Assembly (NCBI RefSeq): GCF_022848905.1
Contig: NZ_JAFIRA010000026.1
Coordinates: 1 to 48,882 of the forward strand
Length of the DNA: 48,882 bases
Direction of reading: 5' to 3'
DNA from: Thermostichus vulcanus str. 'Rupite'
GTDB lineage: Bacteria; Cyanobacteriota; Cyanobacteriia; Thermostichales; Thermostichaceae
Shown here one piece after another: positions 10,101 to 18,073 of the stretch. A program made the translations under genes and the position numbers. Under the pieces are notes generated by a model, which was not told the origin of the DNA, ran no database searches, and saw nothing but the letters and a program-made list of their open reading frames with translations. Position 1 is the first letter of the stretch, and every line of letters begins with the position of its first letter.

Positions 10101-12752
10101 TCGCAAAGGGATCCCTAACCGTTCTAAGGCCGCCAAACCCAGATCCAACGCCTCAACCATCTGGTTTTGGGCAATGGTAGAGAGGATTTTGATCTCATCA
10201 ATGCGAGCCTGTTCCAGAGGGGTCTGACAATGGGCCAGGAGCCTGTTGGCCAAGTGCTCAGCTGCAGCAAAGTCTGTGTTCAGGTAGCCCACTTCCAAAG
10301 CCGCCAAATGCAGCTCCCAAACCAAAGCACGATTCTGTTCCCAAGCCTGCGGAGGCAGCAAATCCAGCCCCACCTGCAAATAACGAGCGGCAGAGGCATA
10401 GGCATTTTTCTGTTTGGCCTGTTGACCCGCTTGTAGATTCAGTTGAATCAGTTGCCAGCGGGAGGCATCCTCTTGAACCTGGGTTCTGCCTGCATTCAGT
10501 TGCGGCACAATTTCAAATTCAAACAGGTGCTCTTCTGTGGGGGTTGCTTGAGCCAGCAGCCATTGGCCAATCTGCCAGTGTTGGGATCCCTTTTCTGCGT
10601 CTGAGAGCAGCGAATAAGCCGCTTGTTGGATGCGGTCGTGGCGGAATTTCAGCTGGATATCCAGCTGCGATGCGGGCCAATCGTCTTGATCCGTTCCTGC
10701 TAGGGTGCCGTGGGCGTAACTCGCGGCTGTCTCCAAAAGGCGATACCGACCATCCAATGGAAACACCAACCCCTCCTGCAATGCAGGGCGCAGATCATCC
10801 CACAGGTGCGCCAAAGTGAGAGGGGATCCCGAATCAGTGCTAGCCAGGTTGGCCAGCAACCGCAGATCAAAGCTGGTGCCCACACACGCGGCCAGTTGTA
10901 GGGCTTGACGAGCACGCGCTGGCAACCCGCCAATTTTGCTCGCCATCAGATCCACCACATTGTCGGTGATGCCCTTGGCTGCGATTTGAGTTGTATCCCA
11001 AACCCATTCCCCGGACTGAAACCTGAGCAACTGTTCAGCCGCCAGGGTTTTCAAAAATTCTGTTGCAAAAAAGGCGTTGCCCTGGGTTTTGGCCTCGATC
11101 AAAGTGGCCAAGGAAGCACAGCGCTCGGTTGCAAGGCTGAGGGTATCCGCCAACCACGCCATCAAATCCTGGTGCTTCAGGTTATCCAGATGGATCTGGT
11201 GCAGTGTACCGTGGCGAAGCCCCTCGATCGTCAAGGCCAACGGATGAACAGCATCTCCAGTTCCCGAAAGAATTTCGTTGTCTCGGTAGGCTCCAATCAG
11301 GTACAAGTGGCGCAGTTCGGGATCCCGCAGCAGGGCTTGGAGCAGCTGTAGCGAGGCCGCATCCGCCCACTGCAAGTCATCCAGAAATACCACCAAAGGC
11401 CGCTGCGGTTGGGCGATGGCTCGTAAAAATTGCCCAAACAAAAAATGGAAGCGGTTCTGGGCCTCACGGGATCCAACACTGGGTACCGGGGGTTGGGATC
11501 CCAAAATCACCTGCAATGCTGGAATCACATCGATGAGCACCTGGGCATTCTGTCCCAAGGCGGATCCCAGCCGCTCTTGCCAACCCTGTAGCTCGCTATC
11601 ACTGGCCACCAACACCTGTTCACACCAACCGCCAAAGGCTTGAGCGATGGCAAAGTAGGGAATATCCCGTTTGTATTGCTCGTATTTACCTGCCACAAAA
11701 CAGCCGCGCCGCGCCGTGATCGGTCGATGCAATTCATGAATGAGGGCGGATTTTCCCACCCCGGCATACCCCCCCACCAACATCAGCTCCAGGGATCCCT
11801 GGCTGGCCCGTTCAAACCCTGCCAATAGCTCTTGGTATTCTCTCTCCCGTCCATACAGCTTCTGGGGAAATACCAACTGAGCCTGTCGTTCAGCTTGTCC
11901 CAACGGAAAAGGCTTGATTTCACCCTGGCTGCACCATTGTTCCAGACATCGTCTCAAATCGGCTGCCAAACCTGCGGCGGAAAGATACCGATCCTCAGCA
12001 TTTTTGGCCATCAACTTGTTCACCAAGTCAGCCACCGGTTGCGACACCTCCGGTCGTATCTGAGATAAGGGTGGCGGCGACAGGGCAATGTGGCTGTGAA
12101 TCAGTTCCAAGGGATCCTGGCTGGCAAAGGGGAGGTGTCCAGCCAGCAACTCGTAAAAGGTCACCCCGAGAGCGTAGAAATCGCTACGGTAATCGACGGC
12201 CCGATTCATCCGTCCGGTTTGTTCCGGTGAAAGGTAAGGCAGCGTTCCCTCCAACACTTTGGGATCTTGAAAGGGCAGGATCTCCCGCGATAACTGGGTA
12301 GAAATACCAAAATCAATAATCTTGACAGCGCCAGTGTTCGGATTGAGCAGAATATTGGCGGGGTTGAGATCTTTATGGATTACCTGTGCGGCATGGATCT
12401 CGGCCAAGATCTCGGCAATTGATAGTGCCAATTCCAAAAACTGTTCCAGATCAAGGTGTCCAGCCAAACCCAACCGGGCCAAAGATTCCCCACCAAAATC
12501 CTCTAGCACCATCAACAGCCGCCGCTGGTCTTGTTCGAGACCATAGACCTTGGCGATCCCTGGCAAATCGAGATGCCGCAGCAGGTCATATTCCCGCCGA
12601 AACCACGCCACCCGCTCCGGAGTAGGATCCGCTTCTTTGAGCACCTTTAACACCACCGGCAGACCATCCGACTGGCGAATGCTGCGATAAACCAGCGACT
12701 GCGCCCCCTCGTACAGCTTTTCGGTGATGCGGTAGCCAGATAGGGTGAACAT
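7086..12752 (-). CDS. HstK-type Ser/Thr kinase-AAA-GAF-PAS-histidine kinase, 3' end frameshifted
   Basis: An 1888-residue multidomain signalling protein. The order is: Ser/Thr kinase (about 1-280, with VIHKDLNPANILL and IIDFG); AAA ATPase (Walker A GYAGVGKS near 330, Walker B VVFLDDLQWAD near 450); a long helical region; GAF (about 1345-1505); PAS (about 1510-1625); and HisKA with AHEINTPLGAI near 1690. This is the architecture of the cyanobacterial dual kinases such as Anabaena HstK. The reading frame is lost near base 7170, so its own last ~30 residues (TTTTCSNRG onward) are out-of-frame sequence and the ATP-binding HATPase domain is cut off. If the frameshift is real, the Ser/Thr kinase half could work but the histidine kinase could not. 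No response regulator gene is adjacent. Confidence 0.9.
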   Translation of the reverse strand: MFTLSGYRITEKLYEGAQSLVYRSIRQSDGLPVVLKVLKEADPTPERVAWFRREYDLLRHLDLPGIAKVYGLEQDQRRLLMVLEDFGGESLARLGLAGHLDLEQFLELALSIAEILAEIHAAQVIHKDLNPANILLNPNTGAVKIIDFGISTQLSREILPFQDPKVLEGTLPYLSPEQTGRMNRAVDYRSDFYALGVTFYELLAGHLPFASQDPLELIHSHIALSPPPLSQIRPEVSQPVADLVNKLMAKNAEDRYLSAAGLAADLRRCLEQWCSQGEIKPFPLGQAERQAQLVFPQKLYGREREYQELLAGFERASQGSLELMLVGGYAGVGKSALIHELHRPITARRGCFVAGKYEQYKRDIPYFAIAQAFGGWCEQVLVASDSELQGWQERLGSALGQNAQVLIDVIPALQVILGSQPPVPSVGSREAQNRFHFLFGQFLRAIAQPQRPLVVFLDDLQWADAASLQLLQALLRDPELRHLYLIGAYRDNEILSGTGDAVHPLALTIEGLRHGTLHQIHLDNLKHQDLMAWLADTLSLATERCASLATLIEAKTQGNAFFATEFLKTLAAEQLLRFQSGEWVWDTTQIAAKGITDNVVDLMASKIGGLPARARQALQLAACVGTSFDLRLLANLASTDSGSPLTLAHLWDDLRPALQEGLVFPLDGRYRLLETAASYAHGTLAGTDQDDWPASQLDIQLKFRHDRIQQAAYSLLSDAEKGSQHWQIGQWLLAQATPTEEHLFEFEIVPQLNAGRTQVQEDASRWQLIQLNLQAGQQAKQKNAYASAARYLQVGLDLLPPQAWEQNRALVWELHLAALEVGYLNTDFAAAEHLANRLLAHCQTPLEQARIDEIKILSTIAQNQMVEALDLGLAALERLGIPLRADPPVVEAPEELLHLPEMQDPQYLAAMRILVMLHSPAYIARPQVLGQLVFTTVQLCLDQGNSYLAPFAYAYYGLLLCGIFEDLALGYRFGQIAQDLLERFSFPSDSAAPVQPPPALPTPGRSPIQCKVEVLLNACIRHWRDPAPTVTQDLQRAITTGLEVGDLEWATTAVSTWHANITLCGEPLGSIRGHQVAYKELLHNLKQDFYANYCKIWEQFVLNLHQPDPDGDPAQLRGVAFDETAMVPFFQATQNYTSLYGYHLAACMLAYLFHREEQALDHAQQAATYQLSAASLMISSQIPFYEALALCRLRPQQAEDQRGAYQERFQTHLQKLRFWASHAPTNYQHKVDLLEAEWARQQGSLETAMLAYRRAIQGAKQGGFLHEEALAYELAAEFYLEQDFEEIAYTYFRLAHHTYRRWQAPAKALDLEQRYPLAFLEGSDQPVSITRILSTSGGTPTSRLDLASVLKAAQALSQEIELDKLLTTLMQILIENAGAQQAVLLLNQGASDPGAQGEELRLVAQTPAEFSGIPLPESVLNYVQRTQASLVLADAAKEGGFATDPSIQHRQVRSILCAPLLNQGQLVGLVYLENNLTAAAFTPARLEVVQLLSGQAAIAISNAQLYAEVKESQNHLAQILEAMPVGVTVYDPQGIPYYANRRATELLGGPVLQTTAVEDLSHQYQVYKAGTTEPYPVQDLPLVRAFQGQASSVEDMEIHPEGQVIPLECWGSPIYNQQGQVIYGVVAFQDITQRKQAEQLMAEYSRTLEAQVRERTQALSQALEELKATQQELIQSEKMAALGQLVANIAHEINTPLGAIRASIGNITTALERSLRSLPLLFQQLSPERQTDFLALVQSCSQTSMALSPRQERQLRRALVEALENMQLGSLDLHALASLLVEIGITEQPQRWQTLLRDPLREHILETARDLSSQMRNGHNISLAIERVSKIVFALRSYARFSSTGEKSRAALTEGLEVVLTTTTCSNRGLKSFVTSSLCRRSSVTPTS

Positions 12753-12854
12753 AGACGTTCCGGTGCAGGAGAGAATCCCTGAGGGTTAGGGGATGCCTTA
12801 ATACTGCCTCAGGATCCCGAACTCGACCGCATCCGCATTAGGACAAAGAATACC

Positions 12855-13313
12855 TCAAACGCCCCCCATGACTCGGATCCCTACCCCTGGCAATCTTCTG
12901 GACTCGCCGGGATCCGACCGGAAGGTCACCACGACCCCAGAGATATTCCCGGCAAGGTCGGTAATGGGGGCAGCACTGGCGGAAAAGAAGTGCTCTGTTT
13001 GGGCCTTATCGATCAGTACGGTGGCGGGAGAGAGCCCCAGGGTTTTGCCCTGATTCAGCACTGCGGCCACCAAATCTGGATGAGGCTCCCGAGTTTCTTG
13101 ATTCAACCCCACCTCCAGCCGCATAACGTTCGGATCCGTCCCACTGACTCGGAAAAGAAACCCTTTTGCTGCCCCCAGTCAATCTGCTGCCTGCTGCACA
13201 ATCATCTGCAGCAGTTCGGGCAGCTCACGCCGATCCAGCAGCGCCAACCCAATCTGGTGTAAGGCGTTGAGATAGCGATTCTGAGCCAAAAGATCGGATG
13301 AGGCACTGGTCAT
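12855..13313 (-). pseudogene. Decayed GAF/PAS sensor fragment
   Basis: On the minus strand an ATG at 13313 opens a GAF-like start (LNALHQIGLALLDRRELPELLQMIV). It meets an in-frame TGA at 13181-13179 exactly where GAF domains usually have W (QAAD-stop-LGAAKGFLF). The same frame then continues into what reads as a PAS core (HPDLVAAVLNQGKTLGLS, then SASAAPITDLAGNISGVVVTF) and stops at 12855. Most of the GAF core is missing, so there is both a nonsense change and an internal deletion. No kinase or cyclase output domain follows. It lies directly upstream of the hybrid kinase, in the same direction. Confidence 0.7.
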
Positions 13314-13389
13314 CCTTGGCCTGCTGAAGTAGTAGTGAGTAAGACTGCTTCACGGTAGATCCGACTGTGGCTTTTGGGTAGTCTCATGT

Positions 13390-14676
13390 TCAGGATCTTT
13401 CAGGATCTATCCCTCGCCCTTCCTGCCCAGCCCCCAGTGCTGCTCCCAAAAGTAAGGTCACCAACAGATGGATCCGACCATCCAAGATCACCACATCCAA
13501 CAACCCAGAGGCCAGCCAAGCAACTAGCGCCAGGAGGATCCCCAACAGCACCCCCTCTTGAGTCTGCCTCCATGTCCGCCAGCTGCGCCACAGGATCCAC
13601 CCCCACAGCAGCAGATAGCCCAGCAAGATGGGGATCCCGCCCTCAACCGCCAGATGCAGATACCAATTGTGACAATGGCCCAATAGCTCCGGTGGATTTT
13701 GGGCATTGTACAGCTCGGCGAAGCTCTGCCATCCCCAGCCGGTTAGGGGACGTTCTTGCACCCTTTCCAGCGCAAAACGCCAGGCATCCACCCGATTGGC
13801 GGTGGAACTGAAATAAGTGGCCTGCGGGTCGAAGGTATCGGCCAAACGACTCCAGAGCAACCGTGGCACAACGGCTCGCCAACCGGGCCAATCCAAAGCC
13901 GCCGCCAAAGCAGCGATTCCCGAACCGATGAGGATCCCTAACCCCCACCAGCAGCGTCGGATCCCCAACCCCAGCAGCAACACCAAAGCCCCCACTCCCC
14001 AGCCATTGCGGGAGGCGGTCAAGATTAACAACAGGGATCCCAACCCAAGCGTGCTCCAGAGCCAGGCCGCTGTTGGCCAGTTGCCCTTCCCGTCCCGAGC
14101 CTTGTCCAACAACAGACCTGCTGCCAAGCAGAGGATGATCACCAGATAGATGGCCAGGATATTGGCTGAGGTAAAGGCTGCCGCCGGTCGCTCCCCCCCT
14201 GCCACCCCTATGATCCACATTGGCCCCAAAAACAGATCCCACCGCCAACCCCACAAAACCTCCCCCCAACCCAACAGCAGCAGCAGCCAGCTGCTCAGCA
14301 CCAGCACTTGTGCCAAGCGTTTGCGCTTCACCGCACCCGCCAGCACGCGGGCAAAAACTGGCAGCATCCCCAAAAAGGGCCAGTAATTGAACATGCCCGG
14401 TAAACTCAGCCGCCAATCGTGCCCCAGCAGGGCCACCACCACCACTGCCAAGCTCAACCCCAGAGCCAGCCGATGCAAGGGATCCCGCAACACCTCCCAC
14501 CCCCACTGGCCATAGCTGCGACCGAGGCCGAGCAGCACCAACAGTAAACTGGGGGCCAAATTCACCGGGATCAAGGCCGCCGCCGCCAAGAGCCATCCCT
14601 CTTGCCAGAAGGGGGGTATCCTTTGAGTTCCCCTAGAAGAAAGCGCAGAAGGTTCCCCAGCTGTAGAGGAGGACAT
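13390..14676 (-). CDS. O-antigen ligase/polymerase-like membrane protein (Wzy_C)
   Basis: A 428-residue polytopic membrane protein with about ten or more hydrophobic segments. The Wzy_C-type features are LTASRNGWG, then ANRVDAWRFAL, ERPLTGWGW and a loop GHCHNWYLHLAVEGGIP with the conserved H-N-x-Y pattern. Such proteins join or polymerise surface polysaccharide units. Cyanobacterial relatives include IctB, but this one is not close enough for me to use that name. The ATG shares its A with the TAA of the upstream ferredoxin gene (TAATG), and the SD (GAGGAG) lies inside that gene's last codons, so translation is coupled. Confidence 0.8.
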   Translation of the reverse strand: MSSSTAGEPSALSSRGTQRIPPFWQEGWLLAAAALIPVNLAPSLLLVLLGLGRSYGQWGWEVLRDPLHRLALGLSLAVVVVALLGHDWRLSLPGMFNYWPFLGMLPVFARVLAGAVKRKRLAQVLVLSSWLLLLLGWGEVLWGWRWDLFLGPMWIIGVAGGERPAAAFTSANILAIYLVIILCLAAGLLLDKARDGKGNWPTAAWLWSTLGLGSLLLILTASRNGWGVGALVLLLGLGIRRCWWGLGILIGSGIAALAAALDWPGWRAVVPRLLWSRLADTFDPQATYFSSTANRVDAWRFALERVQERPLTGWGWQSFAELYNAQNPPELLGHCHNWYLHLAVEGGIPILLGYLLLWGWILWRSWRTWRQTQEGVLLGILLALVAWLASGLLDVVILDGRIHLLVTLLLGAALGAGQEGRGIDPERS

Positions 14677-15059
14677 TACTCCTCCTCAAGGGGAAGCCCC
14701 GGTCTGACCCGTCCTTTGCCGAAGTAGCGCCCAAATTGCAACTCATACACCTCATCTTCATCCTGGGTCTCCACCCATAGCTCCGAGCGCGCATAGCCCA
14801 CACACAGCAGCCCATAACCCTGCTCCTTCAACTCCCGCGAGATCCCCATTGCTTCTGGTTGATAAAGGGATCCCTGTCGTACCCGCACCGCACAGGTGGT
14901 ACAGGCCCCATTGCGACAGGCAAACGGCAGCTGGATCCCTTGGGCTTCTGCGCTGGCCAAAATGTACTGATCGGCGGGCACCTGAATCAAATAGTGTCGA
15001 TCCCGTTGGCGATCGTGAATGTGAACCGGATAGGAGACAGCAGACTGGGGTGAAGTCAT
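14676..15059 (-). CDS. [2Fe-2S] ferredoxin, plant type, with C-terminal extension
   Basis: A 127-residue soluble electron carrier. The cluster ligands Cys48, Cys53 and Cys56 (ACRNGACTTC) and Cys86 (LLCVG) fit the plant-type Cx4CxxC...C pattern. After the usual fold, about 30 extra acidic residues follow (WVETQDEDEVYELQFG onward, ending LEEE). This marks it as one of the minor cyanobacterial ferredoxins rather than the main photosynthetic one. I chose the ATG at 15059; a TTG at 15068 is also in frame. Its stop codon overlaps the start of the ligase-like gene. Confidence 0.88.
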   Translation of the reverse strand: MTSPQSAVSYPVHIHDRQRDRHYLIQVPADQYILASAEAQGIQLPFACRNGACTTCAVRVRQGSLYQPEAMGISRELKEQGYGLLCVGYARSELWVETQDEDEVYELQFGRYFGKGRVRPGLPLEEE

Positions 15060-15204
15060 GGAGGACAATAGCGTTTTCCCGAAGCCAGATACCTTCTCAT
15101 GATCCCACAGGATTCTGTCCCGCTGATGTAACCGGAACCGTCTTATTGGGGATCCCAGGAGGGCTGGGATAATCTAAAAGCACACCCCTGAGGAGGGCAA
15201 CTCC

Positions 15205-15657
15205 ATGCTGGAAACCCCTAAGCCAGACCTGGCTCCACCAGACAAACTCCCTGTTCCCCTCTCTGCCGAGACTTTGGCCCAGCTGATCGAGAGCAATACC
15301 GAAAGTCGACCCTGGGGCACCTTTACCGTGCTTGAGGAGGGCCCCGGCTATAAAATCAAGCGAATCGTGGTGTTGCCCAAACATCGCCTCAGCCTACAAA
15401 TGCACTACCACCGCAGCGAACATTGGATTGTTGTGGCCGGCACCGCCAAAGTCACCTGTGGAGACGAAGAAAAAATCATCACCTCCAACCAATCCACCTA
15501 TGTGCCCCCCTGCACCCAACATCGCTTAGAAAATCCGGGTGTCATTCCGCTGGTGATCATCGAAGTACAAAACGGTCAGTACTTGGGCGAGGACGACATC
15601 ATTCGGTTTAGCGACGATTACGCCCGAACCAATGGCAGCCAACCCCAAAAAGCCTAA
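15205..15657 (+). CDS. Cupin protein, mannose-6-phosphate isomerase type II C-terminal family
   Basis: A 150-residue stand-alone cupin matching the C-terminal isomerase domain of bifunctional mannose-1-P guanylyltransferase/mannose-6-P isomerase. RPWGTFTVLEEG opens the domain. Metal ligands are likely His67, His69 and Glu72 or His73 (MHYHRSEHW), plus His106 in PPCTQHRLENPG. The family interconverts fructose-6-P and mannose-6-P on the way to GDP-mannose, so it may feed surface polysaccharide synthesis; the guanylyltransferase half is not here. A good SD (GAGGAGGG) precedes the ATG. Confidence 0.88.
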   Translation: MLETPKPDLAPPDKLPVPLSAETLAQLIESNTESRPWGTFTVLEEGPGYKIKRIVVLPKHRLSLQMHYHRSEHWIVVAGTAKVTCGDEEKIITSNQSTYVPPCTQHRLENPGVIPLVIIEVQNGQYLGEDDIIRFSDDYARTNGSQPQKA

Positions 15658-15728
15658 GCCTTCTGGCCGTGACCCGCTGAACCCGACTGAGCAACTCGGT
15701 TTGATCCCCCCCTTTGAGTGATTGCAGG

Positions 15729-16664
15729 ATGAAAGCCCTAGAAGCCGAGCACCTGAAAAAGTCCTACCAACAGGGGGGCAAAACGGTACAGGCGGTGGTG
15801 GATGTCTCCTTGGCCATTGCAGCGGGGGAGGTTCTGGCTTTTTTGGGGCCTAATGGAGCGGGTAAAACCACCACGATTAAAATGATTGCTGGATTGATTC
15901 GCCCGGATGCCGGTAGGGTACGCATTGTCGGGCGGGATCCCCACCGAGAGGAACAGGCCCTGGCGCAGGTGGGCGCGGTGCTGGAGGGCAATCGGAACCT
16001 TTACTGGCGGCTTACCCCTCTGCAAAACTTGGAATACTTCGGCGTATTGCGGGGCCTAACAGCCAAAACCGCTCGGCAACGGGGATTGGAGCTGCTAGAA
16101 ACCTTTGGGTTGATGGAAAAACAGGGGGTAGCGGTACAAACCCTTTCGCGGGGAATGCAACAAAAACTGGCGATTGCCACTGCCCTGATTCACCGTCCGG
16201 CTTTGCTGCTGTTGGATGAACCCACCTTGGGATTGGATGTGGAAGCAGCCCAAACCGTCAAGTCCCTGATTCGTCACATCGCTGCGGCGGGTCAGGCTAT
16301 CCTGCTCACCACCCATCAATTGGATATTGCTGAAGTGCTCTCGGATCAGGTGGCCGTGATTCAACAGGGGGTGATTATCGCCCAAGCACCAACCCGCGAA
16401 CTGATCCGACACTTTGCTGGCGCTGCCTCTACTTATCACATTGAGTTGGAACAAGCCATTGACAGTGAACGGGCTACTCAACTGGGATCCCTGGGCGTCG
16501 TGGTCGAGGAGCCCCATCGGTTGCGGTTCACCGGCTCCTCTGAGGAGTTGTATCGGATACTGGACAAAATGAACCCCATCCCCCTACTCAGCATTAAGCG
16601 AGCAGAAGCGGATCTCACCCATGTTTTTCTCAAGTTATTGAGAAAGGGAAATAGGCAGGGATGA
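15729..16664 (+). CDS. ABC-2 type transporter, ATP-binding subunit
   Basis: A 311-residue ABC ATPase of the DrrA/NodI class. Walker A is GPNGAGKTTT (from residue 40), the signature LSRGMQQKLAIA, Walker B LLLLDEPTLGLD and the switch His is in TTHQLD. About 90 extra C-terminal residues follow the ATPase core, as is usual in this class. It would drive export of a drug, lipid or polysaccharide with the permease encoded next, which overlaps it by ATGA. The substrate cannot be read from the sequence. An in-frame TTG at 15714 is a less likely start. Confidence 0.93.
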   Translation: MKALEAEHLKKSYQQGGKTVQAVVDVSLAIAAGEVLAFLGPNGAGKTTTIKMIAGLIRPDAGRVRIVGRDPHREEQALAQVGAVLEGNRNLYWRLTPLQNLEYFGVLRGLTAKTARQRGLELLETFGLMEKQGVAVQTLSRGMQQKLAIATALIHRPALLLLDEPTLGLDVEAAQTVKSLIRHIAAAGQAILLTTHQLDIAEVLSDQVAVIQQGVIIAQAPTRELIRHFAGAASTYHIELEQAIDSERATQLGSLGVVVEEPHRLRFTGSSEELYRILDKMNPIPLLSIKRAEADLTHVFLKLLRKGNRQG

Positions 16665-17434
16665 TCCAACTCTTTTTGGCCGAGTTAAAACGTTCCTGGA
16701 TCCAATACATTCGCTATCCCGTTGAGGCCCTAGGTGGGATCCTGATCACCACGTTTTTCTTCTATGCCTTGTTTGTTGGGGCTCAATACGTGGCGGGGCC
16801 AGCCTCCCAATTTGGAGAACGCTTAGATGCTGTGGTGATTGGCTATGTGTTGTGGACGCTGGTGATCTTTATCGTTAATGATATTGCTTTGAATTTACAG
16901 GTCGAAGCCCAAACCGGAACCCTGGAGCAAGTCTTGCTATCCCCTTTCTCGGCAGCATCTATTTTTTTGGCCCGCGCCTGTGCCAGTTTTTCGTTGCGCT
17001 TCGCATCGGTCACGGCCATTTTGCTGGTGATTTTAGCGCTGACGGGCAGCCGACTACAGTTCCCTCCCAGTTTAATCTTGCCCCTCGCCAGTGTGGTATT
17101 GGGAGCTTACGGATTTTCTTTTTTGCTTGGATCTGCCGCCCTCATTTTCAAGCGGATTCAACAGCTTTTGATCATCAGCCAGTTTGGTTTGTTGTTTCTT
17201 TTGGCTACTCCTACCGAAGAATGGCAGGGATCCCTGAAATGGGTGGGGCAAGCGTTACCGATGACGGCAGGAGCTGGGCTGTTGCGGGATGTGATGGTAC
17301 GGGATGTGGGCTTGGATGGGCTGCGACTGTTGATGGCTTTGATTACTGGGGTTGTGTATTTTGCTCTGGGGATGGTGGCCTTTCGCTGGTCAGTTCGGGT
17401 TGCCAAAGATCGCGGCATTCTGGGATCCCAGTAG
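16661..17434 (+). CDS. ABC-2 type transporter permease
   Basis: A 257-residue inner-membrane protein with six predicted helices, including GGILITTFFFYALFVGAQYV, VIGYVLWTLVIFIV and LLMALITGVVYFALGMVAF, and the ABC-2 coupling region LEQVLLSPFS. It overlaps the ATPase gene by four bases (ATGA), so the two form one exporter made in fixed ratio. No regulator or substrate gene adjoins it. It is followed by about 140 bp with small inverted repeats (TTGAGGCTCAA, CTGAG-CAG-CTCAG) that may end transcription but have no T-run. Confidence 0.9.
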   Translation: MIQLFLAELKRSWIQYIRYPVEALGGILITTFFFYALFVGAQYVAGPASQFGERLDAVVIGYVLWTLVIFIVNDIALNLQVEAQTGTLEQVLLSPFSAASIFLARACASFSLRFASVTAILLVILALTGSRLQFPPSLILPLASVVLGAYGFSFLLGSAALIFKRIQQLLIISQFGLLFLLATPTEEWQGSLKWVGQALPMTAGAGLLRDVMVRDVGLDGLRLLMALITGVVYFALGMVAFRWSVRVAKDRGILGSQ

Positions 17435-17574
17435 GGCTAATCTTCGGGATTGACATGAGATCTTGAGGAGACCTGAACATTGAGGCTCAACATGGAGCGG
17501 CGTACTCCGGTTACCCTCCCAAGGTTCTTAATGCGAAACTGAGCAGCTCTCAGCAGCCTTCATTTTCAACCAAC

Positions 17575-17772
17575 TTATACTGAGCGAGCGGAAAAATCGT
17601 CCGGCACAGCCACAACTCGACGGGTAAACAGAGCCTCAATGAGACGATCCAGCGCCACCAAATCATCCGGGTCAAAGTCACTTGACTCCAAAAGCTGATC
17701 CAACCGCTGCTCCTGACGAGAGGTGAGCATCTCGGTCTGTAAAATTTCTTCAATCAGGGAATGAACACGCAC
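17575..17772 (-). CDS. Small conserved cyanobacterial protein
   Basis: 65 residues, mostly helical and acidic (HSLIEEILQTEMLTSRQEQ, then LLESSDFDPDDLVALDRLIEAL), ending in a basic and hydrophobic tail (FTRRVVAVP). I cannot name a function. The composition resembles short cyanobacterial hypotheticals found beside many unrelated genes. The start is a GTG at 17772 and no strong SD is seen. It stands alone on the minus strand, facing the ABC permease gene. Confidence 0.65.
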   Translation of the reverse strand: MRVHSLIEEILQTEMLTSRQEQRLDQLLESSDFDPDDLVALDRLIEALFTRRVVAVPDDFSARSV

Positions 17773-18073
17773 AAAGATCCCCCCTCACCAGTCACCACCC
17801 CAACCTTAGCTAGCCCGAAACCTAGCCCTAAAGACAAAGCCCAGGCTTTAATCCTTCTCTTTCAAGGGTACTGGAGTGAATAACCCAGCAACCACAGAAA
17901 AAGTTCAGAAACAGCAAGATCAAAAAGATACAAAAAATAAAGTGTATGAGTTATTAATACTACGAGAATGCCCTGGAACGGCGAGGTTCGATGCGTCCAG
18001 AAGATACAATTTTAGAGATTTTAATGCTTGCTTTATAATCTGGAGATTCTCTGGGTTCTGGAGTGCTCCCCTT
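17773..18073. other. Intergenic region without a recognised gene
   Basis: About 300 bp, locally AT-rich (17870-18060), between the small conserved protein and the flotillin gene. A plus-strand open frame from about 17876 crosses into the antisense of flotillin and has no family signal. AAAGCCCAGGCTTT at about 17837-17850 is a short perfect hairpin. I see nothing else. Confidence 0.5.

Noticed and set aside
13643-14596. Long 317-codon minus-strand frame within the O-antigen-ligase-like gene
   Set aside because: It is Gly-rich shadow sequence in a high-GC gene; the overlapping frame has clear membrane helices and family motifs.
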